Assembly: GCA_021204005.1 (NCBI GenBank)
Contig: JAJQAD010000192.1
Location: 1 to 46,777 of the forward strand
Source: Clostridiales bacterium
Lineage (GTDB): Bacteria; Bacillota; Clostridia; Lachnospirales; Lachnospiraceae
DNA length: 46,777 nucleotides
Direction of reading: 5' to 3'
Shown here piece after piece: positions 9,621 through 18,850 of this stretch. The position numbers and the translations under genes were made by a program. Below the pieces are notes generated by a model that made no database searches, was not told the DNA's origin, and saw nothing but the letters and a program-made list of their open reading frames with translations. The first letter of the stretch is position 1; each line of letters begins with the position of its first letter.

Positions 9621-9644
9621 CGTTATTCGTTCAAAAGAATATCG
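9621..9644 (+). promoter_or_regulatory. Candidate ModE-type operator of modABC
   Basis: CGTTAT-N12-ATATCG, compatible with CGnTAT...ATAnCG; 8 nt downstream of the inferred -10. Confidence 0.55.
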
Positions 9645-9765
9645 GCGACGTAGTTTTTTGTACATTTCTGTGATTGGGGCAACAATAGCATTGTCCAGTC
9701 GGGGAACTCTGCACAGATATGTATGAAGTGATGAAATACCACCAACCATCCAAGGAGGACATGCA

Positions 9766-10731
9766 ATGAAAAAGAAAGTATTAAGTATCCTGCTTGCTGC
9801 CATGCTCGGCACATCCATGCTGGCCGGCTGCGGCAGCACCAGCAGCAGCGACACCGCTGAGGAGACCACAGACGAAACTGTTTCCGCTGAGGCGGAGGAA
9901 ACCACCGATGATTCCGCCGAAGCCGAGGAAGAGGTTTCTGCAGAAGAGGAATCCACAGAACAGTTTGAGGCAACCACCGTTACCATTTATGCGGCAGCCA
10001 GCCTGCAGACCGTGCTGACCGAACTCATCGACGTTTACAATGAGACCCAGCCCAACGTAGAGATCGTGGGAAGCTATGACAGCTCCGGCACTCTGCTGAC
10101 CCAGATCGAGGAAGCAGCCGGCGACGGTATCGACATCTTCTTCTCCGCAGCACAGAAGCAGATGAACACACTGGAAGAGGATGACGGTCTGGTCGTGGAC
10201 GGAACCCGCCACAACGTCGTAAATAACCAGGTGTGTGTCATCACCTACACCGGCAGCGAGACCACCGTAACCGGACTGGAAGACATCGCAAACGCATCCA
10301 GCCTGGCTCTTGCGGACGGTTCTGTTCCGGTTGGTAAATACACCCGTCAGGCACTGGTAAACGCCGGCATGCTGGACGAAGTGGAGGATGTCTCCACGAT
10401 CACCACCGATGAGGTCTCCGCAGCGCTCGGCGGTATCGAAATCAATGAATGCGGCAATGTCAGCAAGGTGCTCCAGGCGGTAGCAGAGCAGTCCAACGAG
10501 GTTGGCACAACCTACTATTCTGATACATACGGATATGAAGATCAGGTTGAAATTCTTGAAGTTGTAAGTTATGATTTAACAGGAGATGTCATCTATCCTG
10601 TAGCGCAGGTTGCAAACGGCAGCGCAGACGAGCTTGAGTCGGCTGCGGCGGCAGATTTTATCGAGTTCCTTATCTCAGATGAAGCAAAAGCGATTTTTGA
10701 GAAGTATTACTTCGACACAGATGTGGAGTAA
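9766..10731 (+). CDS. modA: Molybdate ABC transporter substrate-binding protein
   Basis: Lipobox (LLAAMLGTSMLAGCG); TVTIYAAASLQTVLTELIDVYNETQPNVEIVGSYDSSGTLLTQIEEAAGDGIDIFFSAA ModA pattern; followed by modB and modC. Confidence 0.95.
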   Translation: MKKKVLSILLAAMLGTSMLAGCGSTSSSDTAEETTDETVSAEAEETTDDSAEAEEEVSAEEESTEQFEATTVTIYAAASLQTVLTELIDVYNETQPNVEIVGSYDSSGTLLTQIEEAAGDGIDIFFSAAQKQMNTLEEDDGLVVDGTRHNVVNNQVCVITYTGSETTVTGLEDIANASSLALADGSVPVGKYTRQALVNAGMLDEVEDVSTITTDEVSAALGGIEINECGNVSKVLQAVAEQSNEVGTTYYSDTYGYEDQVEILEVVSYDLTGDVIYPVAQVANGSADELESAAAADFIEFLISDEAKAIFEKYYFDTDVE

Positions 10732-10829
10732 CAGTTCACCCTGTGCAGACGGAATTGCTCACGGAATGCTTTCATACCGAAGTGCAATATGGCGGGACTG
10801 TTCCGGGAGAAGTTGAAATACAGGTAAAG

Positions 10830-10860
10830 AAAAGGCATCTGGCAGATTCAGATGCCTTTT
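10830..10860 (+). terminator. Stem-loop between modA and modB (partial terminator or processing hairpin)
   Basis: AAAAGGCATCT-GGCAGATTC-AGATGCCTTTT, 11-bp stem ending in a T run. Confidence 0.6.
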
Positions 10861-10894
10861 CTGCAATACAGAGAAAAACGATTGAGGGAAATTT

Positions 10895-11599
10895 ATGGAA
10901 ACATTGATCAACATTTTATCAGGATTAGACTGGAGCCCGCTGTTTATCTCATTAAAAACCGGAATCGTGGCGACCGTAATCTGCTTTTTCCTCGGCATCT
11001 TTGCAGCAAGCAAAGTCATTCGCGCCGGGGAACGGGGCAAAGCAATCGCAGACGGCTTCCTCACACTCCCCATGGTACTGCCGCCGACAGTGGCCGGATT
11101 TTTCCTGCTTCTGCTGTTCAGCCTGAAACGGCCGCTGGGTAGTTTCCTGTTTAACCAGTTTGGCATCAAGATCGTACAGACCTGGGCCGGCTGCATCATC
11201 GCGGCTACCATCATCGCCTTTCCGCTGATGTACCGCAACGCGCGGGCAGCATTCGAACAGCTCGACTCCAACCTGGTCTACGCGGGACGGACCCTTGGCA
11301 TGTCCGAGTTCCAGATTTTCTGGAAGATCATCGTCCCCAACTCTGGTCCCGGCATCGTCTCCGGCACCATCCTCACGTTCGCGCGGGCACTGGGCGAATA
11401 CGGCGCCACCTCCATGCTGGCAGGAAATATCCCGCACAAGACATCCACCATCTCGCAGCGCATCGCCATGGTCATCCAGGACGGCGACTATTTAACCGGC
11501 GGCGTCTGGGTGATTATTATCCTGCTCATCGCTTTCGGCGTTATCGTATCGATGAATCTGGTGGCCGGAAAAAATATGAAAAATGTACAGCGGTGGTGA
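10895..11599 (+). CDS. modB: Molybdate ABC transporter permease
   Basis: ModB/CysTW family; LPMVLPPTVAGFFLLLLF, GRTLGMSEFQIFWKIIVPNSGPGIVSG, FARALGEYGATSMLAGNIP. Confidence 0.96.
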   Translation: METLINILSGLDWSPLFISLKTGIVATVICFFLGIFAASKVIRAGERGKAIADGFLTLPMVLPPTVAGFFLLLLFSLKRPLGSFLFNQFGIKIVQTWAGCIIAATIIAFPLMYRNARAAFEQLDSNLVYAGRTLGMSEFQIFWKIIVPNSGPGIVSGTILTFARALGEYGATSMLAGNIPHKTSTISQRIAMVIQDGDYLTGGVWVIIILLIAFGVIVSMNLVAGKNMKNVQRW

Positions 11600-11604
11600 T
11601 TAAT

Positions 11605-12750
11605 ATGTCAATAGACGTAGCAATAAAGAAAAAAATCGGAAATTTTTTCCTCGATACAACCTTCCAGACAGAAGAAAATGAAGTATTCGCCATCCTCGGC
11701 GCTTCCGGCTGCGGCAAAAGTATGACCTTAAAATGCATCGCCGGCATTGAGACGCCCGACGAGGGACATATCATCCTGAACGGAAAGACCCTGTTTGATT
11801 CCGCGAAAAAAATTAACCTGATTCCACAGAAGCGCCGGGTCGGCTATATGTTTCAGGACTACGCGCTCTTTCCGAATATGACAGTGGAAAAGAATATCAT
11901 GGCCGGGATGGGAAAGCATCCGAACCCTGCCATCGTGCAGACCTATATCGAAAGATTTCATCTGGACGGACTGACCAATCATCTGCCGCGGCAGCTTTCC
12001 GGCGGACAGAAGCAGCGGGTAGCGCTGGCACGAATGTTGGCCTCGGAACCGGAAATTCTGCTTCTGGATGAACCGCTTTCCGCGCTGGATACCTATCTAA
12101 AATGGCAGGTGGAGGAGGAACTGGCAGAGCTTTTCACCGGTATCCAGAAAACAATCCTCTTTGTAACGCACAGCAGGGACGAAGTATACCATCTCTGCGA
12201 CCGGGTCTGCGTGCTGAGCAACGGCCATGTGGAAACAATCCAGCCGAAAAAAGACTTTTTCGCAAATCCGGAAACGATCTCTGCTGCACGGCTCTCCGGC
12301 TGCCGGAATTTTTCCCGGGCAGAGCGGATTTCCGCCCACGAAATCTTCGCGCCGGACTGGCAGATGCGCTTTGTGCTGGAACGGGAAGTACCGGAAGATC
12401 TGGCCTATGTCGGCGCCCGCGCCCACTATATTGAAGTCATTTCGGACACCAGCGGCACGGCGATTCCGAAGGTTGGACCGACATCCGTGGAGGACGAAGA
12501 CAATACGCACAATATCGGTTCTGCGCCCGTGAAAACCAGGGGCGATGCCATCCCCGCCAACTGCGCCGTCATGCAGGTAGACCACCTGATGGAGCAGCAG
12601 TTTGAATCCGAGCTGATTTTAAACTGCGGCGATGAGAGCGGGACACAGATGCGGCTGCTGATGGATAAAGGACGGGCACTGGAACTGTCCGGACAGGAAA
12701 AACTGGAAATCAGGATACCGGAAGCAGCCCTCCTGTTGCTAAGGGAATAA
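11605..12750 (+). CDS. modC: Molybdate ABC transporter ATP-binding protein
   Basis: Walker A GASGCGKSMTL, LSGGQKQRVALARMLASEPEILLLDEPLSALD; C-terminal TOBE-like region; overlaps the modB end. Confidence 0.93.
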   Translation: MSIDVAIKKKIGNFFLDTTFQTEENEVFAILGASGCGKSMTLKCIAGIETPDEGHIILNGKTLFDSAKKINLIPQKRRVGYMFQDYALFPNMTVEKNIMAGMGKHPNPAIVQTYIERFHLDGLTNHLPRQLSGGQKQRVALARMLASEPEILLLDEPLSALDTYLKWQVEEELAELFTGIQKTILFVTHSRDEVYHLCDRVCVLSNGHVETIQPKKDFFANPETISAARLSGCRNFSRAERISAHEIFAPDWQMRFVLEREVPEDLAYVGARAHYIEVISDTSGTAIPKVGPTSVEDEDNTHNIGSAPVKTRGDAIPANCAVMQVDHLMEQQFESELILNCGDESGTQMRLLMDKGRALELSGQEKLEIRIPEAALLLLRE

Positions 12751-12819
12751 TCGCATGATATTTTAATAACGCGCACTTCACTATATAACCAGACACATAT
12801 TTCAGGAGGAACGCAGAAA

Positions 12820-13305
12820 ATGAATCAGGACTTTACCCACTTCGATAATCAGGGCAATGCCGTCATGGTCGATGTCTCCGAAAAACCCGTAACCTCCCGC
12901 ACCGCGACAGCAACCGGAAGCATTCTGGTCTGCGGCGAAGTAATGCAGGCCGTTCGGGAAGGCACCTCAAAAAAAGGAGATGTCCTCGGCGTCGCCAGGG
13001 TCGCCGGAATTATGGGAGTAAAGCAGACTTCCTCCCTCATCCCGCTCTGCCACACCCTGCTGATCCAGAAATGCAGCATTGATTTTAAATTAGAACCGGA
13101 AAATCGACGCATCAACGCCACCTGCACCGTACAATGTTCCGGACAGACCGGAGTGGAGATGGAAGCGCTGACTGGAGTGAGCACGGCGCTGCTCACCATC
13201 TACGACATGTGCAAAGCCATCGACAAGACAATGGTCATTTCCGATATCCATCTTGTCGAAAAGGCTGGCGGAAGAAGCGGACATTTTGTTTATAAGGAAA
13301 TATAG
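12820..13305 (+). CDS. moaC: Cyclic pyranopterin monophosphate synthase
   Basis: [83 protein letters not shown]. Confidence 0.98.
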   Translation: MNQDFTHFDNQGNAVMVDVSEKPVTSRTATATGSILVCGEVMQAVREGTSKKGDVLGVARVAGIMGVKQTSSLIPLCHTLLIQKCSIDFKLEPENRRINATCTVQCSGQTGVEMEALTGVSTALLTIYDMCKAIDKTMVISDIHLVEKAGGRSGHFVYKEI

Positions 13306-13309
13306 AAAT

Positions 13310-14422
13310 ATGAGAGATTCCTTCCACAGAGAAATCAACTACATGAGAATTTCCATCACCGACCGCTGTAATCTCCGCTGTGTCTACTGCATGCCTCACG
13401 GGATTCCGACGATTCCCATGGCGGAAATCCTTACATTTGAGGAAATCGCGCGCGTCTGCAGGCAGGCTGTTTGTTTAGGCATCACCCGTTTTAAGATTAC
13501 CGGCGGCGAACCGCTCGCCCGCCTCGGCTGCCCGGACCTGATTCGCATGATCCGACAGATTCCCGACGTGCAGCAGGTGACCATGACAACCAACGGCGTC
13601 CTCCTGGGGAAATATCTGAGAGAGCTTGCAGAAGCCGGACTGGACGCAGTCAACATCAGCCTGGACACAACCGATCGGAATTTATATGCAAAAATTACCG
13701 GTTCCGACTGCCTGAGTCAGGTGATTTCTTCCCTGGAAGCTGCCCGGCAATACGGTTTGAAAGTGAAAATCAATTCCGTCCTGCAGCAGAACCTCAACGC
13801 TGATGCCTGGAGAGATCTGCTGGCACTGGCAAAACGATACGGAATAGATATTCGTTTTATAGAACTCATGCCGGTCGGTCAGGGAAAATGCGGCGCTCCG
13901 ATCTCCAACACAGACCTGTACCGGCAGATTGAAAATGAATTCGGACAACTCACACCGGATAAAAAACGGCACGGAAACGGACCCGCTGTCTACTATCGCC
14001 TTCCCGGTTTTGACGGCAGTGTCGGCTTCATCAGTCCGATTCACGGAAAGTTCTGCAATACCTGCAACCGCATCCGCATGACTTCCACCGGTGAAATCAA
14101 GCCGTGCCTGGGTTATGAAAGCACTTTCGATGTCAGGGCTGCACTGCGGGGCAACATCGTGTTGTCGCAATGTCAAAAAGATGTTATTCTGCAATCAGAG
14201 CAGAATCCAGATATCACATTACAAAACCAGGATGATGAAACCGTGCGGCGTATTCTGGCGGAGGCCATCTCAGCCAAACCAAAGATGCACTGCTTTGAAA
14301 CACTCACGAAAAACGCCGCGGGACATCTGCAAGAACATCTGCCAGAGCATCTGCCGGAACAGGACTTCGTCGGCAGACCTTTGGCCGCCGAGACAAGAGA
14401 TATGTCAAAAATCGGAGGATAG
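13310..14422 (+). CDS. moaA: GTP 3',8-cyclase (radical SAM)
   Basis: Radical SAM RISITDRCNLRCVYCMP; second cluster FCNTCNRIRMTSTGEIKPCL; C-terminal GG. Confidence 0.97.
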   Translation: MRDSFHREINYMRISITDRCNLRCVYCMPHGIPTIPMAEILTFEEIARVCRQAVCLGITRFKITGGEPLARLGCPDLIRMIRQIPDVQQVTMTTNGVLLGKYLRELAEAGLDAVNISLDTTDRNLYAKITGSDCLSQVISSLEAARQYGLKVKINSVLQQNLNADAWRDLLALAKRYGIDIRFIELMPVGQGKCGAPISNTDLYRQIENEFGQLTPDKKRHGNGPAVYYRLPGFDGSVGFISPIHGKFCNTCNRIRMTSTGEIKPCLGYESTFDVRAALRGNIVLSQCQKDVILQSEQNPDITLQNQDDETVRRILAEAISAKPKMHCFETLTKNAAGHLQEHLPEHLPEQDFVGRPLAAETRDMSKIGG

Positions 14423-14464
14423 CTGCTCCTATTTTGGCGGCATTGATACGAAAGGAGAAATCAG

Positions 14465-15397
14465 ATGGGAAAGATTTTACATATCTGCATCAGTACAAAA
14501 CGGGGCACACTCAAACAGGAGGTAGATTCCGCTCACCTTATTCCCGGATGGGGCATTGAAAACGACGCCCACGCGGGAAAGTGGCACCGGCAGATCAGCC
14601 TCCTCTCCGCTGAAAAAATCCGTGAATTTCAGGCCAGAAGCGCCCAGGTAGAACCGGGAGCATTCGGAGAAAACCTGGTCGTGGAAGGTGTTGACCTGCG
14701 TGCGCTTCCTGTCGGCACCCGTTTTCGCATTGGGGATGCGCTTCTGGAAATGACCCAGATCGGGAAGGAATGTCACACGCACTGTCAGATTTATCAGACC
14801 ATGGGCGACTGCATCATGCCCCGGGAAGGAGTCTTTGCCGAAGTCCTGACCGAAGGTACCATTCAAAAGGGAGATACCATAGAGATGATCGCAGCAAATC
14901 CGGACCGGCCGTTTACCGCGGCGGTGATTACTCTGAGCGACAAGGGAGCCGCCGGAAAGCGTGAAGACAAAAGCGGCCCTGCCATCGTGAATCTTCTTCA
15001 GGCTGACAGCTACAATGTGAAAGAAACCCTGCTGCTCGCAGACGATCGGCCGTCACTGGAAAAGGAACTGATCCGCCTCGCAGACCAACGCCAGATCGAC
15101 GTCATTTTTACCACCGGGGGCACCGGTTTTTCCGAGCGCGATATCACGCCGGAGGCAACGATTGCCGTCTGCGACCGCATGGCAAACGGCATTGCCGAAG
15201 CCATCCGCGCCTATTCCATGACCATCACACCCCGCGCCATGTTAAGCCGCGCTGTCTCCGGCATCCGGAAAAAAACGCTGATCGTAAATCTCCCGGGCAG
15301 CCCAAAGGCCGTGACCGAAGCGCTGGAATTCCTGCTGCCGAGCCTGGGACATGGGCTCGGAATCCTGCGGGGAACCGAAGAAAACTGTGCACGCTAG
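14465..15397 (+). CDS. MOSC domain-MogA/MoaB (molybdopterin adenylyltransferase) fusion
   Basis: N-terminal MOSC (HAGKWHRQISLLSAEKI..GAFGENLVVEGVDLRALPVGTRFRIGDALLEMTQIGKECH); C-terminal MogA (AVITLSDKGAAGKREDKSGPAI..IFTTGGTGFSERDITPEAT). Confidence 0.93.
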   Translation: MGKILHICISTKRGTLKQEVDSAHLIPGWGIENDAHAGKWHRQISLLSAEKIREFQARSAQVEPGAFGENLVVEGVDLRALPVGTRFRIGDALLEMTQIGKECHTHCQIYQTMGDCIMPREGVFAEVLTEGTIQKGDTIEMIAANPDRPFTAAVITLSDKGAAGKREDKSGPAIVNLLQADSYNVKETLLLADDRPSLEKELIRLADQRQIDVIFTTGGTGFSERDITPEATIAVCDRMANGIAEAIRAYSMTITPRAMLSRAVSGIRKKTLIVNLPGSPKAVTEALEFLLPSLGHGLGILRGTEENCAR

Positions 15398-15440
15398 CAA
15401 TGAGCCGTTCATCTTATAAATGAAAGGATTACGACATTAC

Positions 15441-17261
15441 ATGAACACCCAAACTTACCGCGAAGGAATCAACCTCGAAGATGCCGTAGACTGCATCTTA
15501 AACCACACAAAAAGAATTACCCGGACAGAGCGGCTTCCGCTTCTGTCCGCTGCCGGGCGGATTCTCGCCGAAGACATGTTCACAGAGATGGAAAATCCTC
15601 CCTTTGACCGCTCTCCTATCGACGGCTACGCCTGCCGTGCCGCCGACATCCGGGAAGCTTCCGCCGAGCACCCGGCTGTCCTCCGCGTCACAGAGGAAAT
15701 TGACGCGGGACAGTATTCTGACAACACCGTACAGCCAGGTGAAGCGGTCCGCATCATGACAGGCGCCGCAATACCACCGGGATGCGACTGCTGTGTGCGC
15801 CAGGAAAGCACCGACTATGGCGAGACAAGAGTATCCATCTGCGAACCGGTACCGGTACACGGCAACTACTGTGACCACGGCGAGGATTTCCAGAAAGGCA
15901 TCTGCATGCTGCATGCCGGGGATAAGCTCGGATATGTGGAATTAGCAAACCTGGCCGCCATGGGCGCAGAGTCCGTCCTCGTCTACGAAACACCCCGCAT
16001 CGCTCTGTTCACCACCGGCGATGAAGTGATGGAACCGGGACAGCCGCTTCTGCCCGGAAAAATCTATAACAGCAATTTTTACCTTCTCTCTGCAAGGCTG
16101 GCAGAGTTTGGAATCACACCGCTCTGGCAGAAACACATTCCGGACGACGCCAGAGCAGTCGCAGCGGCAATCCGCCGGGCTGCCGAAGAAGGCGCCGATC
16201 TCATCCTGACCACCGGCGGCGTCTCCGTGGGAAAAAAAGATATTCTGCATGAGACCATTCAGCTCCTGGATGCGGAAAAACTGTTCTGGAAAGTCCGCTT
16301 AAAACCCGGATCTCCGACCATCTTTTCCGTTTTTCGGGATGTACCCGTCATCAGCCTGTCCGGAAATCCTTTCGGCGCGCTGGCCAATATGGAACTGCTC
16401 GTCCGTCCTGCCCTGGCAAAAATGACAGAGGACAACAGCTATTCCATGCAGCAGACAAGCGCGATTCTTCAGGGGCAGTTCCGGAAAGCAAGCAAAGGCC
16501 GCCGGTTTATCCGAGCCCGGTATGAAAATGGTGCCGTCTATCTGCCGGACGGTCTCCACTCCTCCGGCGTACTGGCCTCCATGCGCGGCTGCAACTGCCT
16601 GATCGACATTGCCCCCGGCACCCCTGCGCTGAACCAGGGAGACCAGGTCAGGATCCGGCTCTTATATGCACCGGATAATTCGAGTGCAGTTATATCACCG
16701 TCTCCTGATACTGCCGCATCACAAGAAATAAGCAATAATATGCCACAGGACGCCCGGATCTTTGTCATTTCCGGCGTAAAAAACTCCGGCAAGACGACAC
16801 TGATCACCCGGCTGATCCCCATCTTCCGTGAAATGGGCTGGCGGACGGCAACCATCAAGCACGACGGGCACGGCTTTGACCCGGATGTCCCGGGAACGGA
16901 CAGTTATCGTCACCGGGCTGCCGGAGCCTGCGGCACGGCGATCTACTCCGACGATCTCACCATGGTGATCAAACAAAATCCTGCTGTGGTAACAGAAAAA
17001 GATCTGATCCGGGCATTCCCGGAAGCAGATCTGATCCTCCTGGAAGGATTTAAATGGACCGATTACCCGAAAATTGAAATTGTCCGGGAAGACAACTCCT
17101 CCGCTCCGGTCTGTGATCCGGATACACTGATCGGCATTGCCACGGATTGTGCGGACATCGGAGATTTTCCCGCGGATGTCCCTGTGCTGAACCTGAACCG
17201 GCCGGAGGAAATTGCACAGGCAATAAAGAACTATCTGACCGCCGGGAAAAATAAGAGATAA
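15441..17261 (+). CDS. MoeA-MobB fusion
   Basis: MoeA domains (FDRSPIDGYACRAADI..TTGGVSVGKKD..KPGSPTIFSV..SLSGNPFG) followed by MobB P-loop (ISGVKNSGKTTLITRLIP..TIKHDGHGFDPDVPGTDSYRHRAAGA). Confidence 0.94.
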   Translation: MNTQTYREGINLEDAVDCILNHTKRITRTERLPLLSAAGRILAEDMFTEMENPPFDRSPIDGYACRAADIREASAEHPAVLRVTEEIDAGQYSDNTVQPGEAVRIMTGAAIPPGCDCCVRQESTDYGETRVSICEPVPVHGNYCDHGEDFQKGICMLHAGDKLGYVELANLAAMGAESVLVYETPRIALFTTGDEVMEPGQPLLPGKIYNSNFYLLSARLAEFGITPLWQKHIPDDARAVAAAIRRAAEEGADLILTTGGVSVGKKDILHETIQLLDAEKLFWKVRLKPGSPTIFSVFRDVPVISLSGNPFGALANMELLVRPALAKMTEDNSYSMQQTSAILQGQFRKASKGRRFIRARYENGAVYLPDGLHSSGVLASMRGCNCLIDIAPGTPALNQGDQVRIRLLYAPDNSSAVISPSPDTAASQEISNNMPQDARIFVISGVKNSGKTTLITRLIPIFREMGWRTATIKHDGHGFDPDVPGTDSYRHRAAGACGTAIYSDDLTMVIKQNPAVVTEKDLIRAFPEADLILLEGFKWTDYPKIEIVREDNSSAPVCDPDTLIGIATDCADIGDFPADVPVLNLNRPEEIAQAIKNYLTAGKNKR

Positions 17262-17315
17262 ATCCATTACAGTTCCATCCGGCACAGTTGCAGCAATTTT
17301 TGCAGGAGGCGCCCT

Positions 17316-17672
17316 ATGCTCAGACCCAAAACCAAGATAGTAATCGAAAATAAAGACGATTTCTTCGGCCTCGGCGTGGCCGAGCTCTTCCGCCAGATTC
17401 AGGAACACGGCTCCATCAACATGGCGGCGCAGGCCATGCACATGTCCTACAGCAAATGCTGGAAACTGATCAAACGCGCGGAAAAAGTAGTCGGCTTTCC
17501 CATGCTCACACGACAGATTGGCGGAAAAAACGGCGGTTCCTCCGAACTGACCGACGAGGGAAAAGAATTTTTACAGCGATATCACGCGATGCGCCAGGAA
17601 ATACAGACGGCATCGGATGACATATTCCGGAAGTATTTTTCTGACGGATACACAAATACAGAGAAAGGATGA
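17316..17672 (+). CDS. ModE-like HTH regulator without a C-terminal molbindin domain
   Basis: 118 aa; GVAELFRQIQEHGSINMAAQAMHMSYSKCWKLIKRAEKVVGFPMLTRQIGGKNGGSSELTDEGKEFLQRY is typical of the ModE N-terminal domain. Confidence 0.92.
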   Translation: MLRPKTKIVIENKDDFFGLGVAELFRQIQEHGSINMAAQAMHMSYSKCWKLIKRAEKVVGFPMLTRQIGGKNGGSSELTDEGKEFLQRYHAMRQEIQTASDDIFRKYFSDGYTNTEKG

Positions 17673-18712
17673 ATCCTCACATGAAACTGATCAAAACAAC
17701 CGAGGCAGCAGGCCATGTCCTCTGCCACGACATCACACGAATCATTAAGGACGTGGTAAAGGATACCGCGTTCCGCAAAGGGCACATCGTCACCGAGGAG
17801 GACATTCCGGAGCTTCTCAAACTCGGGAAAGACCATCTCTACGTCTGGGAGAAAGGCGAAACCATGCTGCACGAAGATGAGGCCGCTGAAATACTCCGGG
17901 ATATCTGCCTCAATGACCACATGAAAGCGAGCAGCCCCAAAGAAGGTAAAATTGAACTGTCCGCCACCTGCAACGGTCTCTTTCAGATCGATGTGACACG
18001 CCTGGCCGCCGTCAATGAGATTGAGGAAATTATGATTGCCTCCCGCCACACCAACACAGCAGTCAAAACCGGCGACAAGCTTCTGGGAACCCGTATTATT
18101 CCACTCGTCATCGCAAAAGAAAAAATGGAGCGGGTAAAAAACACCGCCGGGAAAGAGCCTCTGGCCCGCATTGTCCCCTACCAGATCAAAAAAGCGGGCA
18201 TCATTACAACCGGAAATGAGGTATTCTATGGCAGAATCCAGGACACATTTACCCCGGTCGTCATGGAAAAACTGAAGAAATTCGGCATCGAAACGGTCGA
18301 ACATATCACGCTGAATGATGACAAAGAAAAAATAGCCGACGCTATCCTCGCATTAAAAGCAAAAGGCGTCGACCTCATCACCGTCACCGGCGGGATGAGC
18401 GTGGATCCGGACGATCAGACCCCCGGCGCCATCAAAATGTCGGGTGCGCATATCGTTACCTACGGCGCACCGGTGCTCCCGGGCGCCATGTTCCTGCTGG
18501 CCTATTTTGACGACGGAACTCCGGTCTGCGGACTTCCCGGATGCGTCATGTACAACAGAACGACCATCTTTGACATTGTCTTGCCGCGGCTGGCCGCCGG
18601 TGTGACCATGAGCAAAAAAGATTTTGCCTGCATGGGAAACGGCGGATTCTGTCTTGGATGTCCCACCTGCACTTTCCCCAACTGCGGATACGGAAAAGGA
18701 ACGCCGATTTAA
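17669..18712 (+). CDS. Molybdopterin-binding (MoCF-fold) protein with Cys-rich C-terminus
   Basis: MoCF-like ITTGNEVFYGRIQDTFTPVV..LITVTGGMSVDPDDQTPGAI..GLPGCVMYN; C-terminal CMGNGGFCLGCPTCTFPNCGYGKG; overlaps the ModE-like stop. Confidence 0.9.
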   Translation: MNPHMKLIKTTEAAGHVLCHDITRIIKDVVKDTAFRKGHIVTEEDIPELLKLGKDHLYVWEKGETMLHEDEAAEILRDICLNDHMKASSPKEGKIELSATCNGLFQIDVTRLAAVNEIEEIMIASRHTNTAVKTGDKLLGTRIIPLVIAKEKMERVKNTAGKEPLARIVPYQIKKAGIITTGNEVFYGRIQDTFTPVVMEKLKKFGIETVEHITLNDDKEKIADAILALKAKGVDLITVTGGMSVDPDDQTPGAIKMSGAHIVTYGAPVLPGAMFLLAYFDDGTPVCGLPGCVMYNRTTIFDIVLPRLAAGVTMSKKDFACMGNGGFCLGCPTCTFPNCGYGKGTPI

Positions 18713-18850
18713 ATTTTATTCGTTCCTACTATAAAGGACGTCCTCAGACGCATGAGAGAGGGCAGTTTGCACAGCCTTTCATCTGGCGAAAAGCAAACGA
18801 CATTCATTTCCTATAATTATAGTCTCCATCCACACACTGAGAGGTACCAT

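Noticed and set aside
9480-9765. Moco riboswitch or attenuator upstream of modA
   Set aside because: I could not match the Moco RNA consensus, and the structured block lies upstream of the inferred modA promoter; kept only as an unexplained structure
12751-12819. ModE box upstream of moaC
   Set aside because: Only a partial ATAACG half-site is present without a correctly spaced CGnTAT partner
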